Assembly: GCA_023665245.1 (NCBI GenBank)
Contig: JAMPEH010000014.1
Location: 1 to 34,461 of the forward strand
DNA from: Muribaculaceae bacterium
GTDB taxonomy: Bacteria > Pseudomonadota > Alphaproteobacteria > Rs-D84
Length of the DNA stretch: 34,461 bases
Direction: 5' to 3'
The notes under the pieces: generated by a model
The model's database searches: none
What the model was told of the DNA's origin: nothing
The model's input: only the letters and a program-made list of their open reading frames with translations
Part shown: positions 26,401 to 33,632 of the stretch, piece by piece
Position numbering within the stretch: position 1 is the first letter of the stretch
Layout of the letters: each line of letters starts with the position of its first letter
Made by a program: the position numbers and the translations under genes

Positions 26401-26806
26401 CAGCTTTTTCCTGCTCTTGCCGTAATTGATACGGAATTGCACTTAAAGTCTCTAAAATACCTCTATTTTTCTTAAAATATTGAAATTCGGAGTATGATTC
26501 TTTAGGAAGAATATGAAACCACTCTGTATCAGGAATTTTTTCAACATCTTTTTTACTTAGATAGGCGTGAAAATCCTTATCCTTAAAAGAATCACCCGTA
26601 CCATCTTCATAAATTGCACGCTCTGCCCATTCTAGGTTAAATTTAATGTCAGCGGTTTGAGTTTGTTGTTGGATACGCTTTTTAACGTCATCTTGCTCGG
26701 TATAACCAATTTTCGTCCACCCTTCATGGCGTTTGATTTCAGGAGTTGTGTAGGCATAGCATTTGGGTTCAATTTGTTTGGAGGTTTTGATGTTTATTGC
26801 AGGCAT
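23495..26806 (-). CDS. GIY-YIG nuclease / SF2 helicase restriction protein with methyltransferase-like C-terminus
   Basis: A 1103-residue protein. Residues 1-110 form a T5orf172-type GIY-YIG nuclease-like domain (C-Y-A-Y-T at 16-20, K-I-G-Y-T at 32-36, T-E-W-F at 94-97). Residues 125-530 form an SF2 helicase: K-P-R-F-G-K-T at 158-164 as an unusual Walker A, D-E-A-H at 273-276, S-G-T-P-F at 300-304, motif V near 491-510 and Q-A-A-F-R-A-Q at 521-527. A long charged helical stretch lies around 720-860. The C-terminus has Y-T-P-K-K-V-V (motif X-like) and D-L-Y-M-K-S-G-L-Y-I-T-E in place of D-P-x-C-G-S-G-x-F, so it resembles a methyltransferase fold that has lost normal motif I. It lies 16 bases after the methyltransferase gene. 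This is most likely the restriction subunit of an ATP-dependent RM system with a GIY-YIG nuclease. Confidence 0.88.
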   Translation of the reverse strand: MPAINIKTSKQIEPKCYAYTTPEIKRHEGWTKIGYTEQDDVKKRIQQQTQTADIKFNLEWAERAIYEDGTGDSFKDKDFHAYLSKKDVEKIPDTEWFHILPKESYSEFQYFKKNRGILETLSAIPYQLRQEQEKAVSQTKDYFIRHDAEEPEFLWNAKPRFGKTLSTYELCKTLNAKKILIVTNRPAIAISWYNDYVKFLGTESGYYFISQVDTLKDRKYVLSREQYISVRDKLKGFIEFVSLQDMKGSIYFGGQYDKLKEVAELDWDILVIDEAHEGVDTYKTDVAFDHIKRKYTLHLSGTPFKALAYDKFREEEIYNWTYADEQKAKREWDSSREEENPYEALPQLNLYTYQMSEIIRDKLKKGADFNDDGEAEEYAFDLNEFFITNANGSFKYEADVDKFLEALTTLPKFPFSTEELRQELKHTFWLLNRVDSAKALARKLREHPIFAEYEIVLVAGDGKLDDDSENSKAFDKVVKAIKENEKTITISVGQLTTGVTVPEWTAVLMLSNVKSPALYMQAAFRAQNPCLFNIDGVLFRKENAYVFDFDPARTLDIFEQFANDLSADTTSGKGDMDTRKRHVRELINFFPVYGEDDDGEMITLDAEKVLSIPRKIHAVEVVRRGFMSNFLFQNISNIFSAPQEVVNIIKQFEPVKEPVPVTQNTKQDLSINDKGEVELPQTSIDIGVDNVFGSKIYTVVDELQATIENIQKMPTDTKKDSMFEALKEEFKENVAKPLISEAKEYFGKDMTVSTQKDVERKINAESDTVIAKHYGDFKIKHNTIELERQKEIEQARDEHKLEKIAQINKAYDKKQAENKKSFVESMQQKAEELVKTAGQTIVKAVETDKKVKEKTAIESSVRDHLRGFSRTIPSFLMAYGDEDTTLENFDTLIPDEVFKDVTSISLEEFRFLRDGGDYTDEETGETKHFDGHLFDPVVFNDSVKEFLRLKRRLANYFDENSTEDIFDYIPPQKTNQIYTPKKVVIEMVDNLEKECPECFNDSSKTFIDLYMKSGLYITEIVKRLFRSEILKSELPNKNDRLKHIFANQVYGLAPTEIIYRIATAYILGFDEEVTISQHHLRQFDTLPSVQRGTLETDLDEVFA

Positions 26807-26822
26807 TGTCTTACTCCATCTA

Positions 26823-27881
26823 TCATCTTAAATTATCTACTTTGTTTTTTAAATAATCATACTCAGAAGAAGTTATTCCTAATAACGAGCATAGTTGTGT
26901 ATCAATATCTTTTGAAAAATTAATAAATTTATTCTTTGAAGTATAATTTGATATATCTGGAACTTTCATTGCTAAAGTTGTCAAAGCTTCATCAGTCATT
27001 AAAAATGCAAATTTTATGATATAAGATTTGACATATTTATAAAAATTTTTCGCTTCTTCTAATGTATCAAATGATGCTAAAGCAACTCTTGACCGTCCAA
27101 AAGCTGAATGATTATCAATAATTTCAAGTTGATTATCTCTCTTTTGTCCTCCTGCATTTGCACTTGAAACAACTACTTTCCATTTATTTATATATTCAGA
27201 ATTATTTGTAATAAATTTCTTAGGAATAATGAACCACTTAGTTCTTCCTGCTTTACCTGCTTTATCATTAGCATACAATTTTACTTCATCAACCCAATTA
27301 TACTTATCTCCATCGTTGTATACGCGTGCAATATTTGCATTTTTTTCAATAAAATCACTTTCTATTGCAAATAACTTTTGTGGATGCACTCTAGTATGTA
27401 GAAAGTTCATTTTATTAGCTTTCACAAAAGCTTCTATTTTTTTTACAATAATGCTATCATTTGGATTTAGTGGTATGATATTATTTCCAGGATTATCTAA
27501 TTTCGCATTTATCGTCTGTTGTTTTTCACAAAATATATAATTAAATCCTACATCTTTCTTTTGCATAAGTTTAACAACTATTGTAATTCCATCTGCAATA
27601 GCCACATTTGGAAAAACTTCTTTAGAATCTGGATAAAAATAGACTGTCTGCAATCTCTTATCATTTATTTGAGTTAATCCAAAATCATTCATTCCTTTAC
27701 CAGATCTTTGGAGCCATCTACCGCCAGGATATATCAAAACAGATGCTGTGTTAGCTATTATATCTGCAATCATTTGAAAATGATGAAATATACTTTTGCT
27801 CCTTAACTGACCATTTGTTAAAGAAATATTTTCTGTTTCTTCTTGATATGGTGGATTGCCTATAACAACATCAAATTTCAT
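26823..27881 (-). CDS. Eco57I-like DNA methyltransferase, catalytic/specificity half
   Basis: A 352-residue protein beginning at an ATG with AAAGGAAC upstream. Immediately after the start, F-D-V-V-I-G-N-P-P-Y-Q supplies motif IV, the catalytic motif for adenine N6 methylation. The following third is typical of Eco57I-class enzymes (G-G-R-W-L, I-A-D-G-I-T-I-V-V), and the rest looks like a target-recognition domain (K-W-F-I-I-P-K-K-F, S-A-F-G-R-S-R-V-A-L). It has no motif I of its own; that is encoded in the upstream gene, which overlaps by 11 bases (ATGAAATTTGA). The two proteins probably form one split enzyme. A 34-codon in-frame upstream extension lies inside the previous gene and is not favoured. 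Confidence 0.88.
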   Translation of the reverse strand: MKFDVVIGNPPYQEETENISLTNGQLRSKSIFHHFQMIADIIANTASVLIYPGGRWLQRSGKGMNDFGLTQINDKRLQTVYFYPDSKEVFPNVAIADGITIVVKLMQKKDVGFNYIFCEKQQTINAKLDNPGNNIIPLNPNDSIIVKKIEAFVKANKMNFLHTRVHPQKLFAIESDFIEKNANIARVYNDGDKYNWVDEVKLYANDKAGKAGRTKWFIIPKKFITNNSEYINKWKVVVSSANAGGQKRDNQLEIIDNHSAFGRSRVALASFDTLEEAKNFYKYVKSYIIKFAFLMTDEALTTLAMKVPDISNYTSKNKFINFSKDIDTQLCSLLGITSSEYDYLKNKVDNLR

Positions 27882-28845
27882 TTTTCGTTCCTTTCTTAAG
27901 GTCTTGGAAATAAAAAACTCTATCACTCCGCCAATCTTTGATTTTGCAGAGTATCGGGGTATAAATTTTCGGAAGGTTATCAAATAGCTCTAATTGCCGC
28001 TCGTTATCTTCAGTGGTGCAAAAAGGCACCGTGTCATTCAATCCGTCCATTTGCCATACATTCCATACAATTACGTTGGCTATTTGCTTTTTCTGCACTA
28101 ATGTCGGTTCTGTATTAAATTTGGATTTGTAATAATCAATAAATGTCCATAGTAGGTTTTCTCGTGCTAAAAGTAGATTATCGCCTTGATATTCATAGCC
28201 GTATGTACTTTCAAACGCACGCTTTGCCCATTTAAACCAATCTGTCTCATTGTTTGTGTTTTCTCCAACTACACGCAGTTTGCGGTCTAAAATGCCGATA
28301 CGCTTTTTTAACGGCAGAAACTCGCCTGTTGTTGTGTCATACCGTGAAACCAAATATGGAGCTTCGCCACAAGTTATCTCCAAACGCTTGGAATCAACAT
28401 ATTTCATCCAACTTGCTCGTTTGCTTTGACTATCTTCTGGAAATATTATGGGGTTAGGATTAGGTATCCAATCATGCCCTTTGGGCGTATTAAACACATT
28501 TGAGCGGCCAAACCATTGTTCATCACAATGATTATTCATTTCATTACAAATCCAGCTAGGCGTAAAAACTTCGGCGGCCTTTCTTGTGCGGTTGATTTGT
28601 TCATCTTTGCTTTTGGCTGTGCGCGGTTGAATTATTTTTGTATGACTTCCAATTATAAGTTCAGGAAAAATCTCTTTTTCTGCAGCATAGGCTTCACCAT
28701 ATTTGAGATATTCATCGCAGGCAAAGCGGATAAAATGCCCTGTCGTCTTATCCTGCAACAGCATTTTTAGCAAAAATGGACTGATATCTTGGATTTCTTG
28801 CTCCAAGATATCAATATCTTCATTTTGCTCAACGTCCGCGCTCAT
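27871..28845 (-). CDS. Eco57I-like DNA methyltransferase, S-adenosylmethionine-binding half
   Basis: A 324-residue protein. A-E-V-F-T-P-S-W-I-C at 91-100 is motif X and L-E-I-T-C-G-E-A-P-Y-L at 155-165 is a motif I variant for S-adenosylmethionine binding. The C-terminal part contains Q-G-D-N-L-L-L-A-R-E-N-L (motif III-like) and K-Q-I-A-N-V-I-V-W-N-V-W-Q-M-D. The catalytic N-P-P-Y motif is missing because it lies in the next gene, which overlaps the end by 11 bases with a good ribosome-binding site, arguing for a genuine split rather than a frameshift. ATG 28845 is preferred; the 27 codons before it are hydrophobic and lack a start signal. It is the first gene of the long minus-strand defence run. 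Confidence 0.86.
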   Translation of the reverse strand: MSADVEQNEDIDILEQEIQDISPFLLKMLLQDKTTGHFIRFACDEYLKYGEAYAAEKEIFPELIIGSHTKIIQPRTAKSKDEQINRTRKAAEVFTPSWICNEMNNHCDEQWFGRSNVFNTPKGHDWIPNPNPIIFPEDSQSKRASWMKYVDSKRLEITCGEAPYLVSRYDTTTGEFLPLKKRIGILDRKLRVVGENTNNETDWFKWAKRAFESTYGYEYQGDNLLLARENLLWTFIDYYKSKFNTEPTLVQKKQIANVIVWNVWQMDGLNDTVPFCTTEDNERQLELFDNLPKIYTPILCKIKDWRSDRVFYFQDLKKGTKNEI

Positions 28846-28982
28846 CAAAACCCACCAGTTTTGAATATTGCAAAAATAGAGAATAAAAATAGTCGTGAGC
28901 AAAGCATTAAAATGCTTGCTTTTCAAAAGATTGATGCTAATAATGTAAGTAAATTTTATTACTATATAGAAATGTAAATGCT

Positions 28983-29012
28983 ACGGAAAATAAACGGTGG
29001 GTTTATTTCCGT
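28983..29012. repeat. Hairpin ACGGAAAATAAAC/GTTTATTTCCGT between divergent genes
   Basis: A 12-bp stem with one bulged A and the loop GGTGG, followed on the plus strand by GTTATTTTTCTC. It lies between the divergent methyltransferase and resolvase genes and could be a terminator or a recombinase or regulator site. Confidence 0.5.
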
Positions 29013-29077
29013 GTTATTTTTCTCATAAGTTATCGTTAAATCAAATAAATATAACTGAACTTTATAAAGGATTAACG

Positions 29078-29671
29078 ATGATTTACGGCTATTGCAGAAT
29101 TTCAACAGAACATCAGGTTGTAAGCAACCAAAAGCACGGCATACAAACATTTGCAGATGAAAACAATATTCATATTGATAAGTGGGTGGAAGAAACCATT
29201 AGTTCACGCAAACCATTAAACGAGCGAAAATTGGGAAAATTGCTTAAAAAACTCAAAAAAGGGGATATCCTTATTGCGACCGAATTATCCAGATTAGGTA
29301 GAAATTTGCTTGAAGTTATGGGAATTTTACAGCAATGTCTTGAAAAAGAATGCCAAATCTGGACATTAAAAGAAAATTACAGACTTGGTGCAGATATTCA
29401 ATCAAAGGTTTTGGCGTTTGCCTTTTCTCTGGCTAGCGAAATAGAACGCCAACTCATCTCTGATCGTACCAGAGAATCCTTAAAACGCGTTAAAGCCGAA
29501 GGAAAACACATTGGCCGCCCTCGTGGTAGCACTTACCGCAAATTAAAGAAAAAGCACGCAAAAATAAAGGAATTACTTGATAAACATGTATCCAAAGCCG
29601 AAATCGCCCGCCTTCTTGGTTGCGATTGGAACACTTTGCATAGGTATATAAAGGAATGCTATGCTTGGTAA
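29078..29671 (+). CDS. Small serine recombinase (resolvase/invertase family), copy 1
   Basis: A 197-residue resolvase/invertase. The N-terminal catalytic domain has Y-G-Y-C-R-I-S-T with nucleophile S9, then E-T-I-S-S-R-K-P-L and E-L-S-R-L-G-R-N-L with the conserved arginines. A long E helix and the hinge G-R-P-R-G follow. The C-terminal HTH is V-S-K-A-E-I-A-R-L-L-G-C-D-W-N-T-L-H-R-Y. ATG 29078 has AAAGGATTAACG upstream. All catalytic residues are present. It closely resembles the recombinase at 33633-34220, which faces the opposite direction. No inverted repeat is seen next to this copy, so its substrate is unknown. Confidence 0.93.
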   Translation: MIYGYCRISTEHQVVSNQKHGIQTFADENNIHIDKWVEETISSRKPLNERKLGKLLKKLKKGDILIATELSRLGRNLLEVMGILQQCLEKECQIWTLKENYRLGADIQSKVLAFAFSLASEIERQLISDRTRESLKRVKAEGKHIGRPRGSTYRKLKKKHAKIKELLDKHVSKAEIARLLGCDWNTLHRYIKECYAW

Positions 29672-29735
29672 TAAAATTATTAATAATAAAAGGCCTAACT
29701 AACATTCATTTTCTGTTTAGATGCATAGATTTCTA

Positions 29736-29765
29736 TTGACATCATTTTATAGATGTTCACATAGT
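29736..29765 (+). promoter_or_regulatory. Candidate promoter upstream of the nuclease-ATPase unit
   Basis: TTGACA (29736-29741, consensus) is followed after 18 bases by CATAGT (29760-29765, 4 of 6). If used, transcription would begin near the ATG at 29772, which lacks a ribosome-binding site, so a leaderless message is possible. This is weakly supported. Confidence 0.3.
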
Positions 29766-29771
29766 ACTCGT

Positions 29772-30044
29772 ATGGAAAATGTGGCAATACAACATATAAA
29801 TGAAGAAAATTTAAGAACATACTATCTAAATTTTGATGAGAACGGAGATAAATCTCAAGAACTTTTAGATATTCTTATGGATTCTCTTTTAGAGTTTGTA
29901 TTTGGGATATCATCCCAGACCACATTGCCCCTGCTCTTATCAAAAGTCCATAAATTAACTCTATCAACCTTTGCAAGCGTTAAATTTGTACTTAAGGACA
30001 ATAGTCATAGTCTTACAGAAATGTACTCTAAATATTTTCCATAA
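29772..30044 (+). CDS. Small hypothetical partner upstream of the nuclease-ATPase
   Basis: A 90-residue acidic soluble protein with no recognised family (M-E-N-V-A-I-Q-H-I-N-E-E-N-L at the start, F-D-E-N-G-D-K-S-Q-E-L-L-D-I-L in the middle). ATG 29772 is chosen because the 17 in-frame codons before it overlap a promoter-like TTGACA; no strong ribosome-binding site is present for either. The gene ends 73 bases before the nuclease-ATPase and is probably co-transcribed. Its pairing with a defence-type ATPase suggests a regulator or sensor, but there is no direct evidence. It may also be spurious or a leader frame. Confidence 0.5.
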   Translation: MENVAIQHINEENLRTYYLNFDENGDKSQELLDILMDSLLEFVFGISSQTTLPLLLSKVHKLTLSTFASVKFVLKDNSHSLTEMYSKYFP

Positions 30045-30117
30045 AATATTATTGAAAAATAAAAATATTGTTTTACACTCTTCCATAAGAAATAATATTT
30101 TAGAAGGAGATAAATTA

Positions 30118-32697
30118 ATGAATTCCGTTTATTCTTCATCCCGATATACCTCTTTTATAGAAAATACGTATCTTAAAATCAAACAAACTGATTTGTATTC
30201 ATTTACTGAAGCTGATGTAGAAAATAGAATCATTCTTCCTATTCTAACCAATATTTTTCATATTCCAACTAACTATATATCATCTAAACCTTATATCAAA
30301 AAAACAGCACCTAGTTTCGATATAAATAAAGGTAGTAAAAAACAAAAAGGTTATATTCCAGATTTTATTATATACATAGATGGATTACCTCTCGTAATTA
30401 TTGAAGCTAAATCTCCCGATAAAAATATAGATGATGCAATAGAAGAGGCTAGTTTGTACGCTTTGGAATTAAATAAAAAATATCCTACTAATATAAATCC
30501 TGCGCAATTTATTATTGGTTGCAATGGATACGAATTTAAATTTGGAAAATGGGATGATGAAAACAACTATATTACCGTAAAAATTAATGAATTTAATCCT
30601 TCTAACAATAATGTAATATCCATTAAAAAGTCTATTAATTTTGATTCATTAACAAATAACGCTGAAGAGCGCAACGCGCAGCTAACAACAAAAGTTTCTT
30701 ATTTTTCAGCTCTAAATTTACCAGGAAGTCAAAAGAAAACTCTTACAAGTATTGAACCAAATCCTTTTTTTGGTAGTGGAATTCTTTCATCTATTATTAG
30801 TCAATATTTTGATAGCACCGAAGAAGACCGAGAGCAGATTATTGATCAAGCTTATGTTTCTACTACTGATCGTAGTAATTTTGATAGAGAATTAGAATCT
30901 ATTATACAAAATCGTTTGAAGTTATTCAATACCCCCCAACAAAAATATAATACAAATCATGACCTAGAAAATGCTTTAAATAAATATCTCGATACAAGCT
31001 TAAAAATGAAGAAAAAGCCCTCAAAACTTCAACTTATTGTTGGCCCTGTCGGCTCTGGAAAAAGCCTATTTATGGAAAGATTCTATAAAAATATTTTATC
31101 TCCTCAAATTAAGAATCAAATTATTTGGATAAAAATAGATTTTAATACTTTACCTGAATCAAAAGAACTTCTCGAGGAGCAAATTTGTAAAATATTTATT
31201 GACCAAGTACGAGAAGTAGCGCTTACGCAAAAAATAGATATTGATGAAAATATTGAAACTATATTTAATAAGAAAATAAATGAGAATAAATTTATTTATA
31301 ACAAATTAAAGAAAATTTCTGAAAAAGATTATTTAATTCAACTCAAACAAGATTTATTTTCTTGGAAAGAAGATCTTCATCTTTATGTTTCTTGTATTGC
31401 TGGATATCTTTCTTCTATGCAAAAAAACATTGTCATTGTATTTGATAATGTTGATAGATTATCAACCGATACGCAAATACAATTATTTCAAATTTCTCAA
31501 TGGTTAACAAATCAAACGCAGTCTTTAGGTATTATGGACATTAGAGATACTACTTATGAATTATTTAAAGATCGTCCCCCATTAGATGCTTTTGCCAATG
31601 GAAATAATTTTTATATTAGTAGCCCATCTATTCTTCAGGTGATAAACAAAAGACTAGATATTGCAGCAGAAACAATTAGAAATTTATCTAGGACTACTGA
31701 ACTTACAGCCCTTCTCCCTTGCGGAATGACTGCAACTTATAATCTTGATAGTCTTGAACGATATTTTCATGCTATTTATGCTTTAATTTCTATTGGATAT
31801 GGTAAAATGATTATTAATTCCCTATCCAACAAAAGCATTCGGAACGTTCTAAATGTGTTTTCCCAAGTTATAAAATCTGGTCATATAAATGTGGAGAAAT
31901 TTATTATTTCTTCTTATAATAGCGCTGGTAAAAATGATACTGTCAGAATTTCTGAAAGCGAATTAATTAAAGCACTTATGAGGCAAAATTATAAATATTA
32001 TACTAACAATACAACAAATATTATTCATAATATTTTTGGAAGTATTGAACAATTAGAAAGAAACAATAGTTTTTTAATAATTTTGTGTCTCTTATTTTTA
32101 AGCAAGAATTTTAATTCGACTGGTGATAATGGATTTAAAGGTATTTTTTCTTGCAATACTATTGTAAATCACTTGGAAAAATATGGTTTCCTAAAAAATG
32201 ATATATTGAAGGTCTTAAATACTCTTTTGAAAAAGGACTTGATTTACTCTGATAAATCGATGTCCGAAGATTTAGATATGAACGACTTAATACAAATCTC
32301 GGCTTCTGGATATTTACATCTAAAATTTTTATCTACTAGATTAGAATATTTGGCATCTTGCGCATTCACGGCTTTAATTGCCGACAAAGATGTTGCTACA
32401 CGAATAGGAAAAATTTGGTTTTTATCTGAACATGCAAAAGATATTAACCTCAATCACAAAAAAGAAGCTGCTAATTTACTCATAGATAGTTTGGAAAAAG
32501 AATTTATACTTTATAAAAACATAAATCCTCACTTTGCTCTAGATGCGGATGATATTCAGCTACTAATCGACCGTGCTAAAGAAGGTATTGCTTGGAATAA
32601 TAAAAATCTTGAGACGACAGATAATTTATTACAATTTCCTAAAAAAGAGTCTTCCAATTTTGGAGATATTGATTTTGTTTCTATCGATGAGCAGTAG
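30118..32697 (+). CDS. PD-(D/E)XK nuclease fused to P-loop NTPase (putative defence protein)
   Basis: An 859-residue protein starting at an ATG with AGAAGGAGAT upstream. The N-terminal domain (about 20-165) resembles the HsdR-type nuclease: P-D-F with D82, then V-I-I-E-A-K with E96 and K98, a complete PD-(D/E)XK core. A linker (165-290) leads to a P-loop NTPase with G-P-V-G-S-G-K-S at 309-316 and Walker B I-V-I-V-F-D-N-V-D-R at 438-447. M-D-I-R-D-T-T-Y-E-L-F near 473-483 looks like a sensor segment. The C-terminal 350 residues are helical with no helicase motifs, so it is not HsdR. The layout of nuclease, STAND/KAP-like NTPase and helical sensor recalls Avs-type immune proteins, though the family is not recognised. 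A small gene lies upstream; serine recombinases flank the pair. Confidence 0.85.
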   Translation: MNSVYSSSRYTSFIENTYLKIKQTDLYSFTEADVENRIILPILTNIFHIPTNYISSKPYIKKTAPSFDINKGSKKQKGYIPDFIIYIDGLPLVIIEAKSPDKNIDDAIEEASLYALELNKKYPTNINPAQFIIGCNGYEFKFGKWDDENNYITVKINEFNPSNNNVISIKKSINFDSLTNNAEERNAQLTTKVSYFSALNLPGSQKKTLTSIEPNPFFGSGILSSIISQYFDSTEEDREQIIDQAYVSTTDRSNFDRELESIIQNRLKLFNTPQQKYNTNHDLENALNKYLDTSLKMKKKPSKLQLIVGPVGSGKSLFMERFYKNILSPQIKNQIIWIKIDFNTLPESKELLEEQICKIFIDQVREVALTQKIDIDENIETIFNKKINENKFIYNKLKKISEKDYLIQLKQDLFSWKEDLHLYVSCIAGYLSSMQKNIVIVFDNVDRLSTDTQIQLFQISQWLTNQTQSLGIMDIRDTTYELFKDRPPLDAFANGNNFYISSPSILQVINKRLDIAAETIRNLSRTTELTALLPCGMTATYNLDSLERYFHAIYALISIGYGKMIINSLSNKSIRNVLNVFSQVIKSGHINVEKFIISSYNSAGKNDTVRISESELIKALMRQNYKYYTNNTTNIIHNIFGSIEQLERNNSFLIILCLLFLSKNFNSTGDNGFKGIFSCNTIVNHLEKYGFLKNDILKVLNTLLKKDLIYSDKSMSEDLDMNDLIQISASGYLHLKFLSTRLEYLASCAFTALIADKDVATRIGKIWFLSEHAKDINLNHKKEAANLLIDSLEKEFILYKNINPHFALDADDIQLLIDRAKEGIAWNNKNLETTDNLLQFPKKESSNFGDIDFVSIDEQ

Positions 32698-32754
32698 TTT
32701 TGAAATACTAAGACCATACATATAAAGACAAGAAATCAATGGAAAATTATGTCT

Positions 32755-32800
32755 GTACTAGATTTTTATCTATTCTCTAAATTCTAGTACTTCTGTTTTG
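32755..32800 (+). terminator. Candidate terminator after the nuclease-ATPase gene
   Basis: GTACTAGA (32755-32762) pairs with TCTAGTAC (32783-32790) around a 20-base loop, followed by TTCTGTTTTG. The loop is large, so efficiency is uncertain. Confidence 0.45.
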
Positions 32801-32892
32801 GATTGATGTGCAATATTTGGTGGTACAGTTAGTTTTTCGTATAGAATATACAAAGATCAGTTCGTATTTGTCTTAACTTAGTACTTATCACA

Positions 32893-32924
32893 ATAAGATT
32901 ATTTTTTATGAAAAATAATCTTAT
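32893..32924. terminator. Perfect 14-bp AT-rich hairpin
   Basis: ATAAGATTATTTTT pairs with AAAAATAATCTTAT around the loop TATG. It is symmetrical, so it could act on either strand: for the nuclease-ATPase gene on the plus strand or the recombinase remnant on the minus strand. Confidence 0.5.
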
Positions 32925-32955
32925 ATTACCTTTTGATTTCTGACTGAACCTGACT

Positions 32956-33096
32956 TTAGGCGGCTAGTAAACCTCTGAGAAGGAGGACTTGTTCATTCAT
33001 TGCCAAGATTTTATCGTGTTGGCTAACAAAAATACTATAAATTTGGGCTGATTTTCTTTCTGATTCGCTACCATCTCGCCAGCCCAAAATAGATAC
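32956..33096 (-). pseudogene. Remnant of a large serine recombinase C-terminal tail
   Basis: The minus strand encodes I-L-G-W-R-D-G-S-E-S-E-R-K-S-A, then D-K-I-L-A-M-N-E-Q-V-L-L-L before TAA. This aligns with the tail of the large serine recombinase at 10257-12002 (S-G-W-G-E-E-D-H-L-E-R-K-S ... D-E-I-L-A-M-K-D-Q). Only about 45 codons remain; the frame ends at the terminator hairpin beginning 33098. It is evidence that a related element once lay here. Confidence 0.75.
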
Positions 33097-33097
33097 T

Positions 33098-33134
33098 AAC
33101 CCATTGTTTTAACGATGGGTTATTTCTTTTTTTA
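33098..33134 (+). terminator. Rho-independent terminator
   Basis: AACCCATTGTT pairs with AACGATGGGTT (one G-U wobble) and is followed by ATTTCTTTTTTT on the plus strand. No intact plus-strand gene ends nearby, so it is probably left over from a lost gene or element boundary. Confidence 0.7.
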
Positions 33135-33174
33135 AATACTGTTTCACTGCAATTTCAGCAGGGTGATACAGCAG

Positions 33175-33630
33175 ATGACAAATTCAAATCCAAGATTATT
33201 GTTAAGAAAGCACACTTATTACATAAGAGTTGCTATCCCCAGACACATACAATATCTTGCAAAAAGAAAAGAATACAGATACTCTTTGGACACGAAGGAC
33301 TACTATGCTGCTTTATCAAAGTTAAGAGCCGAATCCTTCAAAATTGGCTATAATCTGATGTGACGCTGCTATTGAATGGAAAGAAGGCATCTGAAAGAGA
33401 TTTTAACGGTCTGACTTGGGAAAATAATATACACTGATTAAACCTGATGAGCGTTTTATTCGCGAAGTGCTTGGTGAGTATGTCTGCCCGAGGTTATATA
33501 ACGCTTTGATGACAACTTTGTCAGTCCTCGTTAACGCTAATATGGCAAGTGAGAAAAGCAAAAATAATTATTATAAAATCATTTTAAGAGGGGCGGCACC
33601 TTTTTTTATACCTCAGTTAATTTTTGCAGA
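33175..33630 (+). pseudogene. Degraded tyrosine integrase (DUF6538-type N-terminus)
   Basis: From ATG 33175, R-L-L-L-R-K-H-T-Y-Y-I-R-V-A-I-P and Y-R-Y-S-L-D-T-K-D-Y-Y-A-A match the DUF6538 N-terminus of phage-type tyrosine integrases. The frame stops at TGA (33361-33363); homologous-looking coding continues in a second frame (L-L-N-G-K-K-A-S-E-R-D-F-N) and then a third (P-D-E-R-F-I-R-E-V-L-G-E-Y). At least two frameshifts and loss of the whole catalytic domain make it non-functional. It lies beside a terminator and another recombinase remnant, marking an old integration boundary. Confidence 0.65.
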
Positions 33631-33632
33631 GG

